Shown: positions 53,890 through 62,249 of the stretch, piece after piece
Position numbering within the stretch: position 1 is the stretch's first letter
Layout: each line of letters begins with the position of its first letter
NCBI GenBank assembly: GCA_963836915.1
Contig: CAWILH010000002.1
Location: forward strand, 1,364,001-1,428,000
Source of the DNA: Cryomorpha sp963836915
GTDB lineage: Bacteria > Bacteroidota > Bacteroidia > Flavobacteriales_D > Cryomorphaceae
Reading direction: 5' to 3'
DNA length: 64,000 nucleotides
Notes under the pieces: generated by a model
Database searches by the model: none
Seen by the model: the letters and a program-made list of their open reading frames with translations, nothing else
Told to the model about the DNA's origin: nothing
Translations under genes and position numbers: made by a program

Positions 53890-53935
53890 TAGTTATGGGA
53901 TATGAGTTATGAGTTTTGAGTTATGAGTTATGAGT
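53890..53935 (+). repeat. Heptanucleotide array, consensus TTATGAG
   Basis: Six consecutive 7-bp units: ATATGAG, TTATGAG, TTTTGAG, TTATGAG, TTATGAG, TTTCCCG. It leads directly into the 77-bp repeats that follow, the same composite structure as at 11.6 kb. Confidence 0.75.
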
Positions 53936-54090
53936 TTCCCGACGATTATCCATACGGACTCCCGTTGGTCGTAATGAGTGCGTAGGTTAGGTGTAGGGAC
54001 TTGCAGGTGAGTTTCCTGACGATCGTCCATACGGACTCCCGTTGGTCGTAATGAGTGCGTAGGTAGGTGTAGGGACTATAAGGTGAGTTT
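53936..54090 (+). repeat. Two tandem 77-bp copies of the dispersed GGACTCCCGTTGGTCG element
   Basis: Two direct copies, starting GACGAT at 53941 and 54018, each containing CATACGGACTCCCGTTGGTC and GTAATGAGTGCGTAGG. Relatives occur at 10776 (plus) and 11600-11653 (minus). The stretch 53877-54172 between the FG-GAP gene and the cytochrome gene contains no credible gene. Confidence 0.75.
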
Positions 54091-54172
54091 TGAGTTGCGC
54101 CTCGCATACCCGTATAGCGGGAGCCAGGTATACTAGATGCCCGAGATTTGCATTCGCATGACTCATGACTTA

Positions 54173-55273
54173 TCAACATGGCTCAAGGGAATTAATGTAT
54201 TCAAGGATTAAGTCCAAACCTTCTTCGTGACGTATGGTGCGGCCGAGCAGTGGCATGCGTTCGGCAGCGTCTATGGAATTCATCCGATAGAAAAGCGCTG
54301 ATCTATCTGGGTTCGATCCTTCGATTATATAGGATAGCCCAGGGGCCACAAATTCATCGGGTTCTACGCAGTATCCAAGATTTACGGGATCTAGCGTTTC
54401 TTCAAAAGCGAGCCGTATAGGTCGATAATCACAGTGACTACCTTCGCGGTGGCAATGCGCGCAGTTCATATCCAGGTAAGATCGCACACGATCGGTGAGC
54501 AGCTGGGTGGTGTCATCCCAGGCTACGGTAGTATTGATATTTACGGGAAAAACGGAATTTAAATATCCTACTTCCTCCCACTTCAAAAGTTGGTTTTTGA
54601 CGCCGTCGGAATAATTATAATCCTGATTGATATTTTGGGGCTTAGGGCCGATGGGAATGGGAACATCTCCAATTTTATGGCAAGTAAGGCATTCGGGGCC
54701 GGCAGGTATTCTATAATTTACGAATTGGTTCATGCCTTTTTCATCGATCCAGTTTACTTCGGTAAAGCTTCCGCCAAGATCAAGCACAGCTTCTGTCTGC
54801 TCTTCGTTCCAAACGTACTCGGCAAATTGCCACTCCCCATCGAGCAGATATTCCATGCGGGTTTCAATGACGCGCGTTCGGCCGCCAGGTTGTACATTGG
54901 AATAGTAAAAATTCTTTAGAAGTACGGTGCCTTCTTGAAAACTCAAAATATCGTGATCGCCATCGTACAATGCACTTACGGAATCAGGCATCCAAACGAA
55001 GCGTTTTTTCTTGGAATAATCACTGAAAAGCGGAGAGATGACATCGTATGGCAAAACCCCGATGGCGGGCTCTAATTCTGACATCTCGCCAGCGTAAAAC
55101 CTATAATCGGAAAGCTTAGGATAAGGCACCGAATCTGGCTCAAAGACCACGGGCGACCGTTCTTCCGTTGGAATCATATCATCCATATCTTCTCCGTCAT
55201 CATCCTTTTTGCAGGATAGAATAAGAAGCGGAATCGCCAAAACAGCAAATATTCTTTTAAGCATAAACTTCAC
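54173..55273 (-). CDS. SO2930-family dihaem c-type cytochrome lipoprotein
   Basis: A 366-residue lipoprotein (lipobox LILSC followed by Lys/Asp residues) with two haem-binding CxxCH sites: CLTCHKIGDVPIPIGPKPQNINQDY near 197-221 and MNCAHCHREGSHCDYRPIRLAF near 275. The intervening and flanking sequence (YDVISPLFSDYSKKKRFVWMPDS, EERMPLLGR-like AERMPLLGRTIRHEEGLDLI) matches the SO2930 family of dihaem cytochromes, periplasmic or outer-membrane-attached electron-transfer proteins of unknown partner. In other genomes it lies beside a parallel beta-helix protein, which is not present here. A start three codons later is also possible. Confidence 0.88.
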   Translation of the reverse strand: MKFMLKRIFAVLAIPLLILSCKKDDDGEDMDDMIPTEERSPVVFEPDSVPYPKLSDYRFYAGEMSELEPAIGVLPYDVISPLFSDYSKKKRFVWMPDSVSALYDGDHDILSFQEGTVLLKNFYYSNVQPGGRTRVIETRMEYLLDGEWQFAEYVWNEEQTEAVLDLGGSFTEVNWIDEKGMNQFVNYRIPAGPECLTCHKIGDVPIPIGPKPQNINQDYNYSDGVKNQLLKWEEVGYLNSVFPVNINTTVAWDDTTQLLTDRVRSYLDMNCAHCHREGSHCDYRPIRLAFEETLDPVNLGYCVEPDEFVAPGLSYIIEGSNPDRSALFYRMNSIDAAERMPLLGRTIRHEEGLDLILEYINSLEPC

Positions 55274-55447
55274 TATAATTGATCACTCTAAACAGATGGC
55301 AAGTTAAAGATTAATTCTGGGAGTTTGATGGCCGTGCTACCCTTGAAATTAGGGTTGATCATTGAAATCCCAATAAATAAATCGGGGCAGAAGAAAATCC
55401 ATTTTTACTGCTTCCCTGATTGGGTTTTGACAATACGGCGTATTTAG

Positions 55448-56306
55448 TGTCTGTCCATAGAGTCCGCTATCTGCATTGCACTTGTTCTAAAAACAGTCGT
55501 CCCGCTCGAGCGGGACTCCTTGATTTTTAGAACTGCGCGCGCGTTGCTATCGAACTCCTTGATCCAGCCAGCCGACGGTATTGACAGACTCTAGTTAATG
55601 CGCTGCCAGAAAGAAGGTCGCCTTGTCATTCAGAACGGAGTGAAGAATCCCTATACCGGTGATTGGTTTTTGGTGATTGGTTAATGTCTGTCCATCGTGT
55701 CCGCTATCTGCCTTGCACTTGTTCAAAAAATCTAAGATTAAGCCATTTCGGCATAACAGTCATCCCGCCCGAGCGGAACTCCTTGATTTTTAGAATTACG
55801 CGCGGGTTGCTATCTAACTCTATGATCTAGCCACCCGACTGTATGGACAGACTCTAGTTAATGCGCTGCCAGAAAGAAGGTGGCCTTGTCATTCAGAACG
55901 GAGTGAAGAATCCCTGTACCGGTGATTGGTTAGTGTCCGTACATAGAGTCCACTATCTGCCTTGCACTTGTTCTAAAAACAGTCATCCCGCCCGAGCGGA
56001 ACTCCTTGATTTTTAGAATTACGCGCGGGTTGCTATCTAACTCTATGATCCAGCCACCCGACTGTATAAACCGACTCTAGTTAATGCGCTGCCAGAAAGA
56101 AGGTCGCCTTGTCATTCAGAACGGAGTGAAGAATCCCTATACCGGTGATTGGTTAGTGTCCGTACATAGAGTCCACTATCTGCCTTGCACTTGTTCTAAA
56201 AACAGTCATCCCGCCCGAGCGGGACTCCGTGATTTTTAGAACTGCGCGCGTGTTGTTATCGAACTCTTTGATCCAGCCACCCGACTGTATGGACAGACGC
56301 TATTTA
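55448..56306 (+). repeat. MITE-like element in four tandem copies
   Basis: Four direct copies start at about 55448, 55684, 55933 and 56156. Each opens with GTCTGTCCATAGAGTC (or GTCCGTACATAGAGTC) and closes, where intact, with TATGGACAGAC, its inverse. Inside are TTGCACTTGTTC, a palindromic GTCCCGCTCGAGCGGGAC (first copy; CCGCCCGAGCGG in others) and TGATTTTTAGAA. Between copies is a spacer TTAATGCGCTGCCAGAAAG leading to TTGTCATTCAGAACGGAGTG, also repeated three times. Copies 1 and 2 differ by an insert of about 26 bp. No gene is seen from 55274 to 56416; 55274-55447 shows nothing recognisable. Confidence 0.75.
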
Positions 56307-56416
56307 GACCATGTTAAATCGATCCAGCTATTCACAAGCTGGCTGCCGAAAGGAGTAAATTTTATTCGTAAAATTGACGGAAGAAAGAAACCGAAATTTA
56401 CGAATCAAAGAATACG

Positions 56417-56752
56417 ATGAGCCCACTGTCCAAACAAGAGTTTCTAACCTACCTGATGCTCTATGCGGCGCACGCCGACATGATAGAAACGTCCGAAGAG
56501 CGGGCATATATCTTGAATAGAATACACCGCCCGACGTACCTGAAGGTGCACAAGATATTCGATCATGATACCGATGTGGAACGCCTTGACGTCATAATTG
56601 CCAATTTACAGGAACATAATTACGACTATGAAAAGCCCGAAGGATTGATGACCGAGATTGAAGCAGTGCTCAAGGCCGATGGCGATCTGGAAGCGGCAGA
56701 GCATTCATTCCTGCTTGCCATAAAAAGGATCATTGCCAAGGCATCTTCTTAA
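56417..56752 (+). CDS. Small TerB-like hypothetical protein
   Basis: A 111-residue, all-helical-looking acidic protein (LTYLMLYAAHADMIETSEERAYILNRI near the N-terminus, MTEIEAVLKADGDLEAAEHSFLLAIKRIIAKA at the end). The general pattern, a conserved acidic residue after YAAHAD and another before the last helix, recalls TerB/DjlA-like domains, but similarity is weak. Cytoplasmic, without a signal peptide. Its TAA is directly followed by the ATG of the glycosyltransferase gene, suggesting co-expression. Confidence 0.6.
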   Translation: MSPLSKQEFLTYLMLYAAHADMIETSEERAYILNRIHRPTYLKVHKIFDHDTDVERLDVIIANLQEHNYDYEKPEGLMTEIEAVLKADGDLEAAEHSFLLAIKRIIAKASS

Positions 56753-58434
56753 ATGCGGGTAGCCACTGTGTTGCACAATCCCGAAAAAAGCCTGACAATT
56801 CTTGCCATAGTCCTTTTGGCAATAGCCTATTTTGGGAGTTTAGACTTGCCGGGTCTTAGGGCCAAGAACCGCGGCGGGCTGTGGCAGCGATGGAGACCGT
56901 GCTCGGGGACAGCTACATCGTGCCAAAAATTCACTCAGAGCCTTATTATAACAAGCCCCCCTTTTATAATTGGGTCTTGGCAGCTTCGTTTCTCACTACG
57001 GGCAGCATGGCAGAGTGGTCGGTGCGGCTGCCAGGGGCGCTCTCCATTTGGCTCACGGCCTTATTGATTTTCTTTATTTCTAAACCATATTCGGGGCGTA
57101 AACCCGCAATTATTGCGGGGCTCATCTTCCTGACCCTGGGCGATCTATTTTTTTATGGAAGTGTGAATGCCGGAGAGATAGATCCATTTTTTATGCTGGT
57201 CACAGCCGCCCAAGGGCTTTGCATCTTTCATTTTTTACAGAAGAAGGCCTGGCTCAGCCTTTTCGTTCTATCTTATTTTCTCACGGCGATCGCATTTCTG
57301 ACCAAGGGGCTATCGTCGCTGGCTTTTCAGGCTATTGGACTCTTGGCCGCGCTGTTTTACTTTCAGGAGTGGCGACGGCTTTTCTCGTGGCAGCACGCTG
57401 TTGGCATCAGCCTTTTGACATTTATCCTTACCGGATACTTCATGCTATACTCGGTTCAACATGATGCTATTCCTTTCATTGCCAACCTATTTAAGGAATC
57501 TTCGCAGAAATCGGCAAATGAATCGAGCTTGATGCAGATTGCGAAAAGCACTGTTGAGTTCCCATTGATTTTTTTAAAAATCACTTTGCCTTGGTGCCTT
57601 TTTCTACTTCCATTTTTAAGGAAGCAGAACCGACAGGCTTTCCGCCAGAACACGCTCGCAGGCCGGAAGCTCTTTGCCTTCTCTGCGGTACTGCTTGCCG
57701 CAAATATTGCGATCTATTGGATATCGCCCAATATTCGCAACCGATATCTCTATATTTTCTTTCCGTTTTTTGCGCTTATCATTGCCCATCTTATTTACGT
57801 CTTGAAGGGCGAAAAGCCCTTGCTACCGGGATGGGGCGCAACGCTCTTCTTGATTTTATCTGGGCTAAGCTCACTATTCTTTCTCATATTTCCGCTTGTA
57901 GAACCGCTGTCGGCCGATGTAAATTTACCATGGCTCAAGGCCTTGCCCATAGCCCTTGCCATTGCCGCGGCCACCTATTATATGCATCGCAAGAAAGCTT
58001 TGACATTCTACCTTTTTATTATCGTTTTGGCATTGGTGCGCATTGGCCATAACACCTGCCTGCTGCCCCATTTTGACCTACGCTCAAAATCGCTTACTTA
58101 CGAGCTTGCCGCAAAAAAAATGATCGATATGGCTTACGGACAGCCGATAATATACACCGGAGATAAGTATGCTTTTAGCCCCGACGTATCCATTTTTGGC
58201 ACGACACTTTACCAAGCCGACCTCTCCACCCCGCCGCTGCTCGCATATCAAATCCCCTATTATTATACCCTCCATTCCCATAATCTGCTCACCTACTCGG
58301 ATACCATCCAGGTAGGTATATTTTATCTTTCATCTACGGCTTTTGCCGAAAGGCAGGGAGCTCAAATAGCCATGCGGTTTCAAGATGAGTGGATGAAGCA
58401 AGAGCTGGCTTTGTGGCGCAAGGAGAAACCTTAA
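56753..58434 (+). CDS. ArnT/GT39-like membrane glycosyltransferase, frameshifted
   Basis: A polytopic membrane glycosyltransferase of the ArnT/PMT superfamily, which uses polyprenyl-phosphate sugars on the periplasmic side. The first 42 residues (one membrane segment ending FGSLDLPGLRAKNRG) lie in one frame. The rest, from about AVAAMETVLGDSYIVPKIHSEPYYNKPPFYNW with some ten membrane segments, lies in the next frame up to 58434. One extra base at GCGGCGGGCT (56871-56880) would join them as NRG-E/G-AVAAME, restoring the acidic motif region before the first periplasmic loop and giving about 560 residues. Downstream is a second glycosyltransferase. Confidence 0.82.
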
Positions 58435-58439
58435 CTTTG
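58432..58439 (+). promoter_or_regulatory. TAnnTTTG -7 element of the GT4 gene
   Basis: TAACTTTG overlaps the stop codon of the GT39 gene and lies 16 nt before ATT 58456, the probable start of the next glycosyltransferase. Confidence 0.45.
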
Positions 58440-58455
58440 CGGAAAGCCCACTACC

Positions 58456-59585
58456 ATTAAGCCAAAAATACTAGTAATAAGCAATTATCGAAGTACGGTA
58501 ACGGTTCGTCCCGAAGCTGAGATCTATATTGGCTTGAGCCGCATGGGGTGGGATGTTCACGTGATGACCTACGGCGATTCAGAGTATATCTCCAATTTTG
58601 AGAATGCCGGCATAACGGTGGTCAATTTTCATCCCGATAAAAAACCAGACAGGAATTCCATTCAGAGAATCAGGGAATATTTGCTCAAAGAGAATTTTGA
58701 CATCCTTCAATTGTTCAATAGCAAGGCGTCGGTAAATGGAATTCGTGCAGCCAAGGGGCTACCAGTCAAAGTAGTGCTCTATCGTGGCTTTCAGGGTCAC
58801 CTTAGCAAATGGAGCCCTGGCAATTACTTCAAATATTACCATCCGCGGGTTGATAAAATAATCTGCAATTCCATCGGTGTCGAAGAAGAATTTATAAAAC
58901 ACGGCCGAAGAATATTGGAAGAAAAACCATTACTATTAATAAAGGCCATAATCTCGATTGGTATGCATCTGTTGAGAAAGCCGATCTATCCGAATTTGGC
59001 GTAAAGCCAGAAACCTTTGTAGTGAGCTGCATAGCCAACGCCAGAAAAATGAAAGGGTTGATTTATCTACTGCAAGCTTTCAAGTTGCTGAAACCGGGGC
59101 TCGACATCCGCTTGTTATTGGTAGGCCGCGGTCTTGAAACACCAGCATTTAAAAATATGGCCGATGCGACGATGTACAAAAATCAAATCTTCTTTACCGG
59201 CTTTAGAACCGACGCACTCGCACTTGACAAAGCAAGTGATGTATTCGTAATGCCGTCTATATACGGCGAGTCGATCACAAAGGCCGTGATAGAAGCCATG
59301 AGCGTGGGCACCGCACCCCTTATCACCAGTATTCCGGGCAATAAACACCTCGCCGAGCATGCGGTAAGCGGTGTGGTGGTTCCACCTAAAAACCCGCAAG
59401 CAATAGCCGACGGAATTATGGGGCTATACGAGAAACGTGAGTGGTGCGCAGAAATGGGCGAAAACGCAAAAAAGAGAATCAAGGCAAGGCTGAACACGGA
59501 GCTCACCGTAAAAGAATATGCCGCGTTTTACGCCGATTTAGCCTCTGGAGAAAATACGTACCGTACCAAACCTGACGTGCTCTAG
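58456..59585 (+). CDS. Family 4 glycosyltransferase, ATT start and frameshifted
   Basis: The normal N-terminus of the family (KPKILVISNYRSTVTVRPEAEIY) is encoded from 58459, immediately after ATT 58456, with a stop codon at 58432-58434 and no ATG, GTG or TTG before 58534. Thus ATT seems to be the start codon. The frame breaks in the AAAAA run at 58922-58926: the 5' frame runs to 59004 with unlikely sequence, while the other frame continues as KTITINKGHNLDWYASVEKADLSEFGVKPETFVVSCIANARKMKG. One added A restores a protein of about 376 residues with the GT-B donor motif YGESITKAVIEAMSVGTAPLIT. Acceptor and donor are unknown. Confidence 0.8.
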
Positions 59586-59626
59586 CTTTCGACCCATTAT
59601 ATAAGGACGGCTTCCATTCATGCTTT

Positions 59627-59634
59627 TATCTTTG
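59627..59634 (+). promoter_or_regulatory. TAnnTTTG -7 element of the iron-type ABC permease operon
   Basis: TATCTTTG ends 4 nt before ATG 59639, so the transcript is leaderless or nearly so; the same spacing as at mtaB. Confidence 0.55.
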
Positions 59635-59638
59635 CGCC

Positions 59639-60637
59639 ATGCTCCGCTCCACTACTCGTGTTTTAATTGCTTTTAGCATCTTGGCCATTTTGCTTTTCAT
59701 TGCAAGCCTTTTACTGGGATCGGTGGCTATAGACTTCACCAAGATATGGTCGCCCAAAGAACGTTCTACACTCGATCAAATAATTTTTTTTGAATCGCGC
59801 CTGCCCCGAGCCATCACCGCATTGCTGGGCGGGGCCGCACTGGCCTTGGCAGGCCTTCTCATGCAAACTTTGTTTCGCAATCCGCTGGCGGGGCCGTCTG
59901 TTTTGGGCATTTCATCGGGAGCGTCACTCGCGGTGGCAGTGGTCACCCTTGGCGGTTTTGGCAGCAGCCTAGGCAATGCAGGTCTGATAGCATCGGCCAT
60001 AGGCGGCGCATTTATGGTGCTGCTCATTATTCTCTCGGTAGCCCGAAAATTTGAAGATGTCACCGCCGTGCTCATCGTAGGTCTCATGCTTAGTTTTTTC
60101 GCTTCGGCATTAGTCAGCTTGCTACAATCATTTGCAAGCGAGTCGGCGATAAAAGCATTTGTGTTCTGGGGCTTCGGCAGTTTCTCATCGGTTTCTTCAC
60201 ATGATATTTGGTTCTTTTCGCTTCCGCTAATAGCGGTGATCATGAGCGCTCCATTTTTTATCAAGTCGCTTGATTCTTTATTGCTCGGAGAGCTCCATGC
60301 CGCTTCGATGGGCATTTCTGTAAAGGCGACCCGGCTTAAAATAATGCTTGCCACAGGTATTCTAACAGGCGTGGTCACTGCTTTCTGTGGTCCGGTGGCT
60401 TTTATAGGGCTTGCTGCGCCGCATATCGCGCGGTTTGTTTTCAAAACTGTAAATCACCGAGTCATCCTTCCCGCATCGGTTCTATTGGGCGGTATTCTTG
60501 CACTGCTTTGTGACGGCATAGCCCGGTTGCCGGGATCCGATCTTGCCATTCCGCTTAACACTGTTTGCGCCTTTATGGGGGCTCCAGTGGTGATTTACCT
60601 GATCGTAACCGGTAGAAAACGAAGGTTTTTACTTTGA
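59639..60637 (+). CDS. FecCD-type iron/siderophore/cobalamin ABC transporter permease
   Basis: A 332-residue protein with about nine hydrophobic segments and the FecCD signature: ESRLPRAITALLGGAALALAGLLMQTLFRNPLAGPSVLGISSGASLAV near 57-104 and CGPVAFIGLAAPHIARFVF near 248-266 (the loop that contacts the ATPase). It imports ferric siderophores, haem or B12 with a periplasmic binding protein, which is not in this window. Its stop overlaps the start of the ATPase gene (ATGA type, 4 bp), so both belong to one operon. Confidence 0.92.
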   Translation: MLRSTTRVLIAFSILAILLFIASLLLGSVAIDFTKIWSPKERSTLDQIIFFESRLPRAITALLGGAALALAGLLMQTLFRNPLAGPSVLGISSGASLAVAVVTLGGFGSSLGNAGLIASAIGGAFMVLLIILSVARKFEDVTAVLIVGLMLSFFASALVSLLQSFASESAIKAFVFWGFGSFSSVSSHDIWFFSLPLIAVIMSAPFFIKSLDSLLLGELHAASMGISVKATRLKIMLATGILTGVVTAFCGPVAFIGLAAPHIARFVFKTVNHRVILPASVLLGGILALLCDGIARLPGSDLAIPLNTVCAFMGAPVVIYLIVTGRKRRFLL

Positions 60638-61413
60638 TGCTGCGCGCCGAAAATATAAAAATCGCATACGATCTGCCCAGTGGCAAGAGCAGGACCGTAC
60701 TTACCGATTTCAGCTTTTCAGCAAATGGCGGTGAGCTCATAGGGCTGATCGGCGCCAATGGATCTGGCAAGTCGAGCATGCTACGTGTACTGGCAGGGCT
60801 GCAAAAAACGAATGGGGGTGAGCTTTTTTGGAATGACGCTGCGATTGGTTCTATTGCCTTGAGCGGGCGACCTCAAATTATGGCCAGCCTGTTTAGAAAT
60901 TTTGGTCGCCCAGATGGATTGACTGTGTCAGATTTGGCACAGCTAGGGCGTCAGCCTTTTTCGGGCATTTTTGGAAGGCTCAGCGAGCGTGATCACGCTA
61001 TTGCTGACAATGCTTTGGAGCGGGTGGGAATGGCGGCATTTGCCCATAGAAAACTTGGCACTTTAAGCGACGGTGAATTTCAAAAAGCCATGCTGGCCAA
61101 AATGTTGGCACAAGATTGCCCCATCATGCTACTTGATGAGCCCACGACACATCTCGACCTCCCTTCATCGATCGAATTTTTGAAATTGCTGCGCGTATTG
61201 AGCCGCACCGAAAACAAAACCATCATACTCAGCTCGCATAATATCGGGGTGCTCTTCAAACTAGTTGATCAGATTATTGTACTTTCATTGGATGGAAAAC
61301 ATCAATCAGGAAGCCCCGACGCTATCGCGAACACCGTTTTGGTGAAGCAATTCTTGCGCAATCCAGAGCTTTCCTTCAATGGTGTAGACCTTTCATTTAA
61401 CCCTAAACTATGA
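60634..61413 (+). CDS. FecE-type ABC transporter ATP-binding protein
   Basis: A 259-residue ATPase: Walker A GANGSGKSS near 46-54, Q-loop region near RPQIMASLF, signature LSDGEFQKAMLAKML (LSDGE instead of LSGGQ, frequent in the iron/B12 group), Walker B IMLLDEPTTHLD and switch histidine in ILSSHNI. It powers the permease encoded just upstream and overlaps the following oxidoreductase gene by 4 bp, so all three genes are translationally coupled. Confidence 0.92.
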   Translation: MMLRAENIKIAYDLPSGKSRTVLTDFSFSANGGELIGLIGANGSGKSSMLRVLAGLQKTNGGELFWNDAAIGSIALSGRPQIMASLFRNFGRPDGLTVSDLAQLGRQPFSGIFGRLSERDHAIADNALERVGMAAFAHRKLGTLSDGEFQKAMLAKMLAQDCPIMLLDEPTTHLDLPSSIEFLKLLRVLSRTENKTIILSSHNIGVLFKLVDQIIVLSLDGKHQSGSPDAIANTVLVKQFLRNPELSFNGVDLSFNPKL

Positions 61414-62228
61414 AAATATCAATCATCGGTCTCGGCTGGTATGGATTACCACTAGCCGAACAATTGCGAAAGAAACATAAGATAGTCGGCACCAAATCTA
61501 CCCATGAAGCAGTCGCCAAATGGACGCATAAGCGAATATCGCCCTACCATCTCAATCTAAATGAAAAGATAGAGCCACATTTCACTTTTCCAGTATTCGA
61601 TGTAGATGCAATCGTTTTAAATATCCCACCCAATCGAAAATCTCCCGATGCGGCTGCCGAATATTTGAAATGGATGGAAAACCTAAAGGCACACATCTCA
61701 AAACATCCGGTGCAGCACCTTGTCTTCATTTCATCAACTGGCGTATTTTCCAATGGGCAGGGCGGTGTAACGGAAAACACTTTGCCACATCCCAAGTCTA
61801 TCTCCGGAAAGGCATTGTATCAGGCCGAAAAATTTTTTCAGAAAAACTTTAGCGGAAAGCTCTCCATAATCCGTCCCGGTGGATTGGTGGGTGGTGATCG
61901 CCACCCTGCAAAATTCCTGGCAGGGCGCAAAGATCTAAAAGGCGGGAACCATCCCGTCAATCTCATTCACCGCGATGATTTAATTTCATTGACCGAAGCT
62001 GTACTTTACAATAATTTCAGTCAAAAAACATTTCATGCTGTGGCCAATGAGCATCCCAATAAAAAAGAATTTTACACCGATGCAGCCAAAAGATTGGGGC
62101 TCTCCCCTCCTGCTTTTGACCGCTCAGACCTATCGACAGGGAAGACGATCGATAATGCCATCACCACGCAAACTGCTAAAATCCCAATGACTTTGGAAAA
62201 AGTCTTAGAGCCGGCCGTAGCCGAGTAA
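61410..62228 (+). CDS. NAD(P)-binding Rossmann oxidoreductase (extended SDR, YeeZ-like)
   Basis: A 272-residue protein with an N-terminal dinucleotide-binding motif ISIIGLGWYGLPLAEQL (GxGxxG) and an SDR-like middle: LVFISSTGVFSNGQGGVTENT and a YxxxK-like GKALYQAEKFFQKNFS, followed by LSIIRPGGLVGGDRHPAKFLAGRKDLKGGNHPVNLIHRDDLI. It resembles the YeeZ group of NAD-dependent epimerase/dehydratase-like proteins, whose substrate is unknown. The 4-bp overlap with the ABC ATPase suggests a role tied to the imported compound, for example siderophore or corrinoid processing; this is inference. Confidence 0.82.
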   Translation: MKISIIGLGWYGLPLAEQLRKKHKIVGTKSTHEAVAKWTHKRISPYHLNLNEKIEPHFTFPVFDVDAIVLNIPPNRKSPDAAAEYLKWMENLKAHISKHPVQHLVFISSTGVFSNGQGGVTENTLPHPKSISGKALYQAEKFFQKNFSGKLSIIRPGGLVGGDRHPAKFLAGRKDLKGGNHPVNLIHRDDLISLTEAVLYNNFSQKTFHAVANEHPNKKEFYTDAAKRLGLSPPAFDRSDLSTGKTIDNAITTQTAKIPMTLEKVLEPAVAE

Positions 62229-62249
62229 ATTGATCAGTAAGGCTCTGGT

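Noticed and set aside
55448..56306. Complete insertion sequence
   Set aside because: Terminal inverse ends exist, but no transposase-like ORF is found within or beside the copies.
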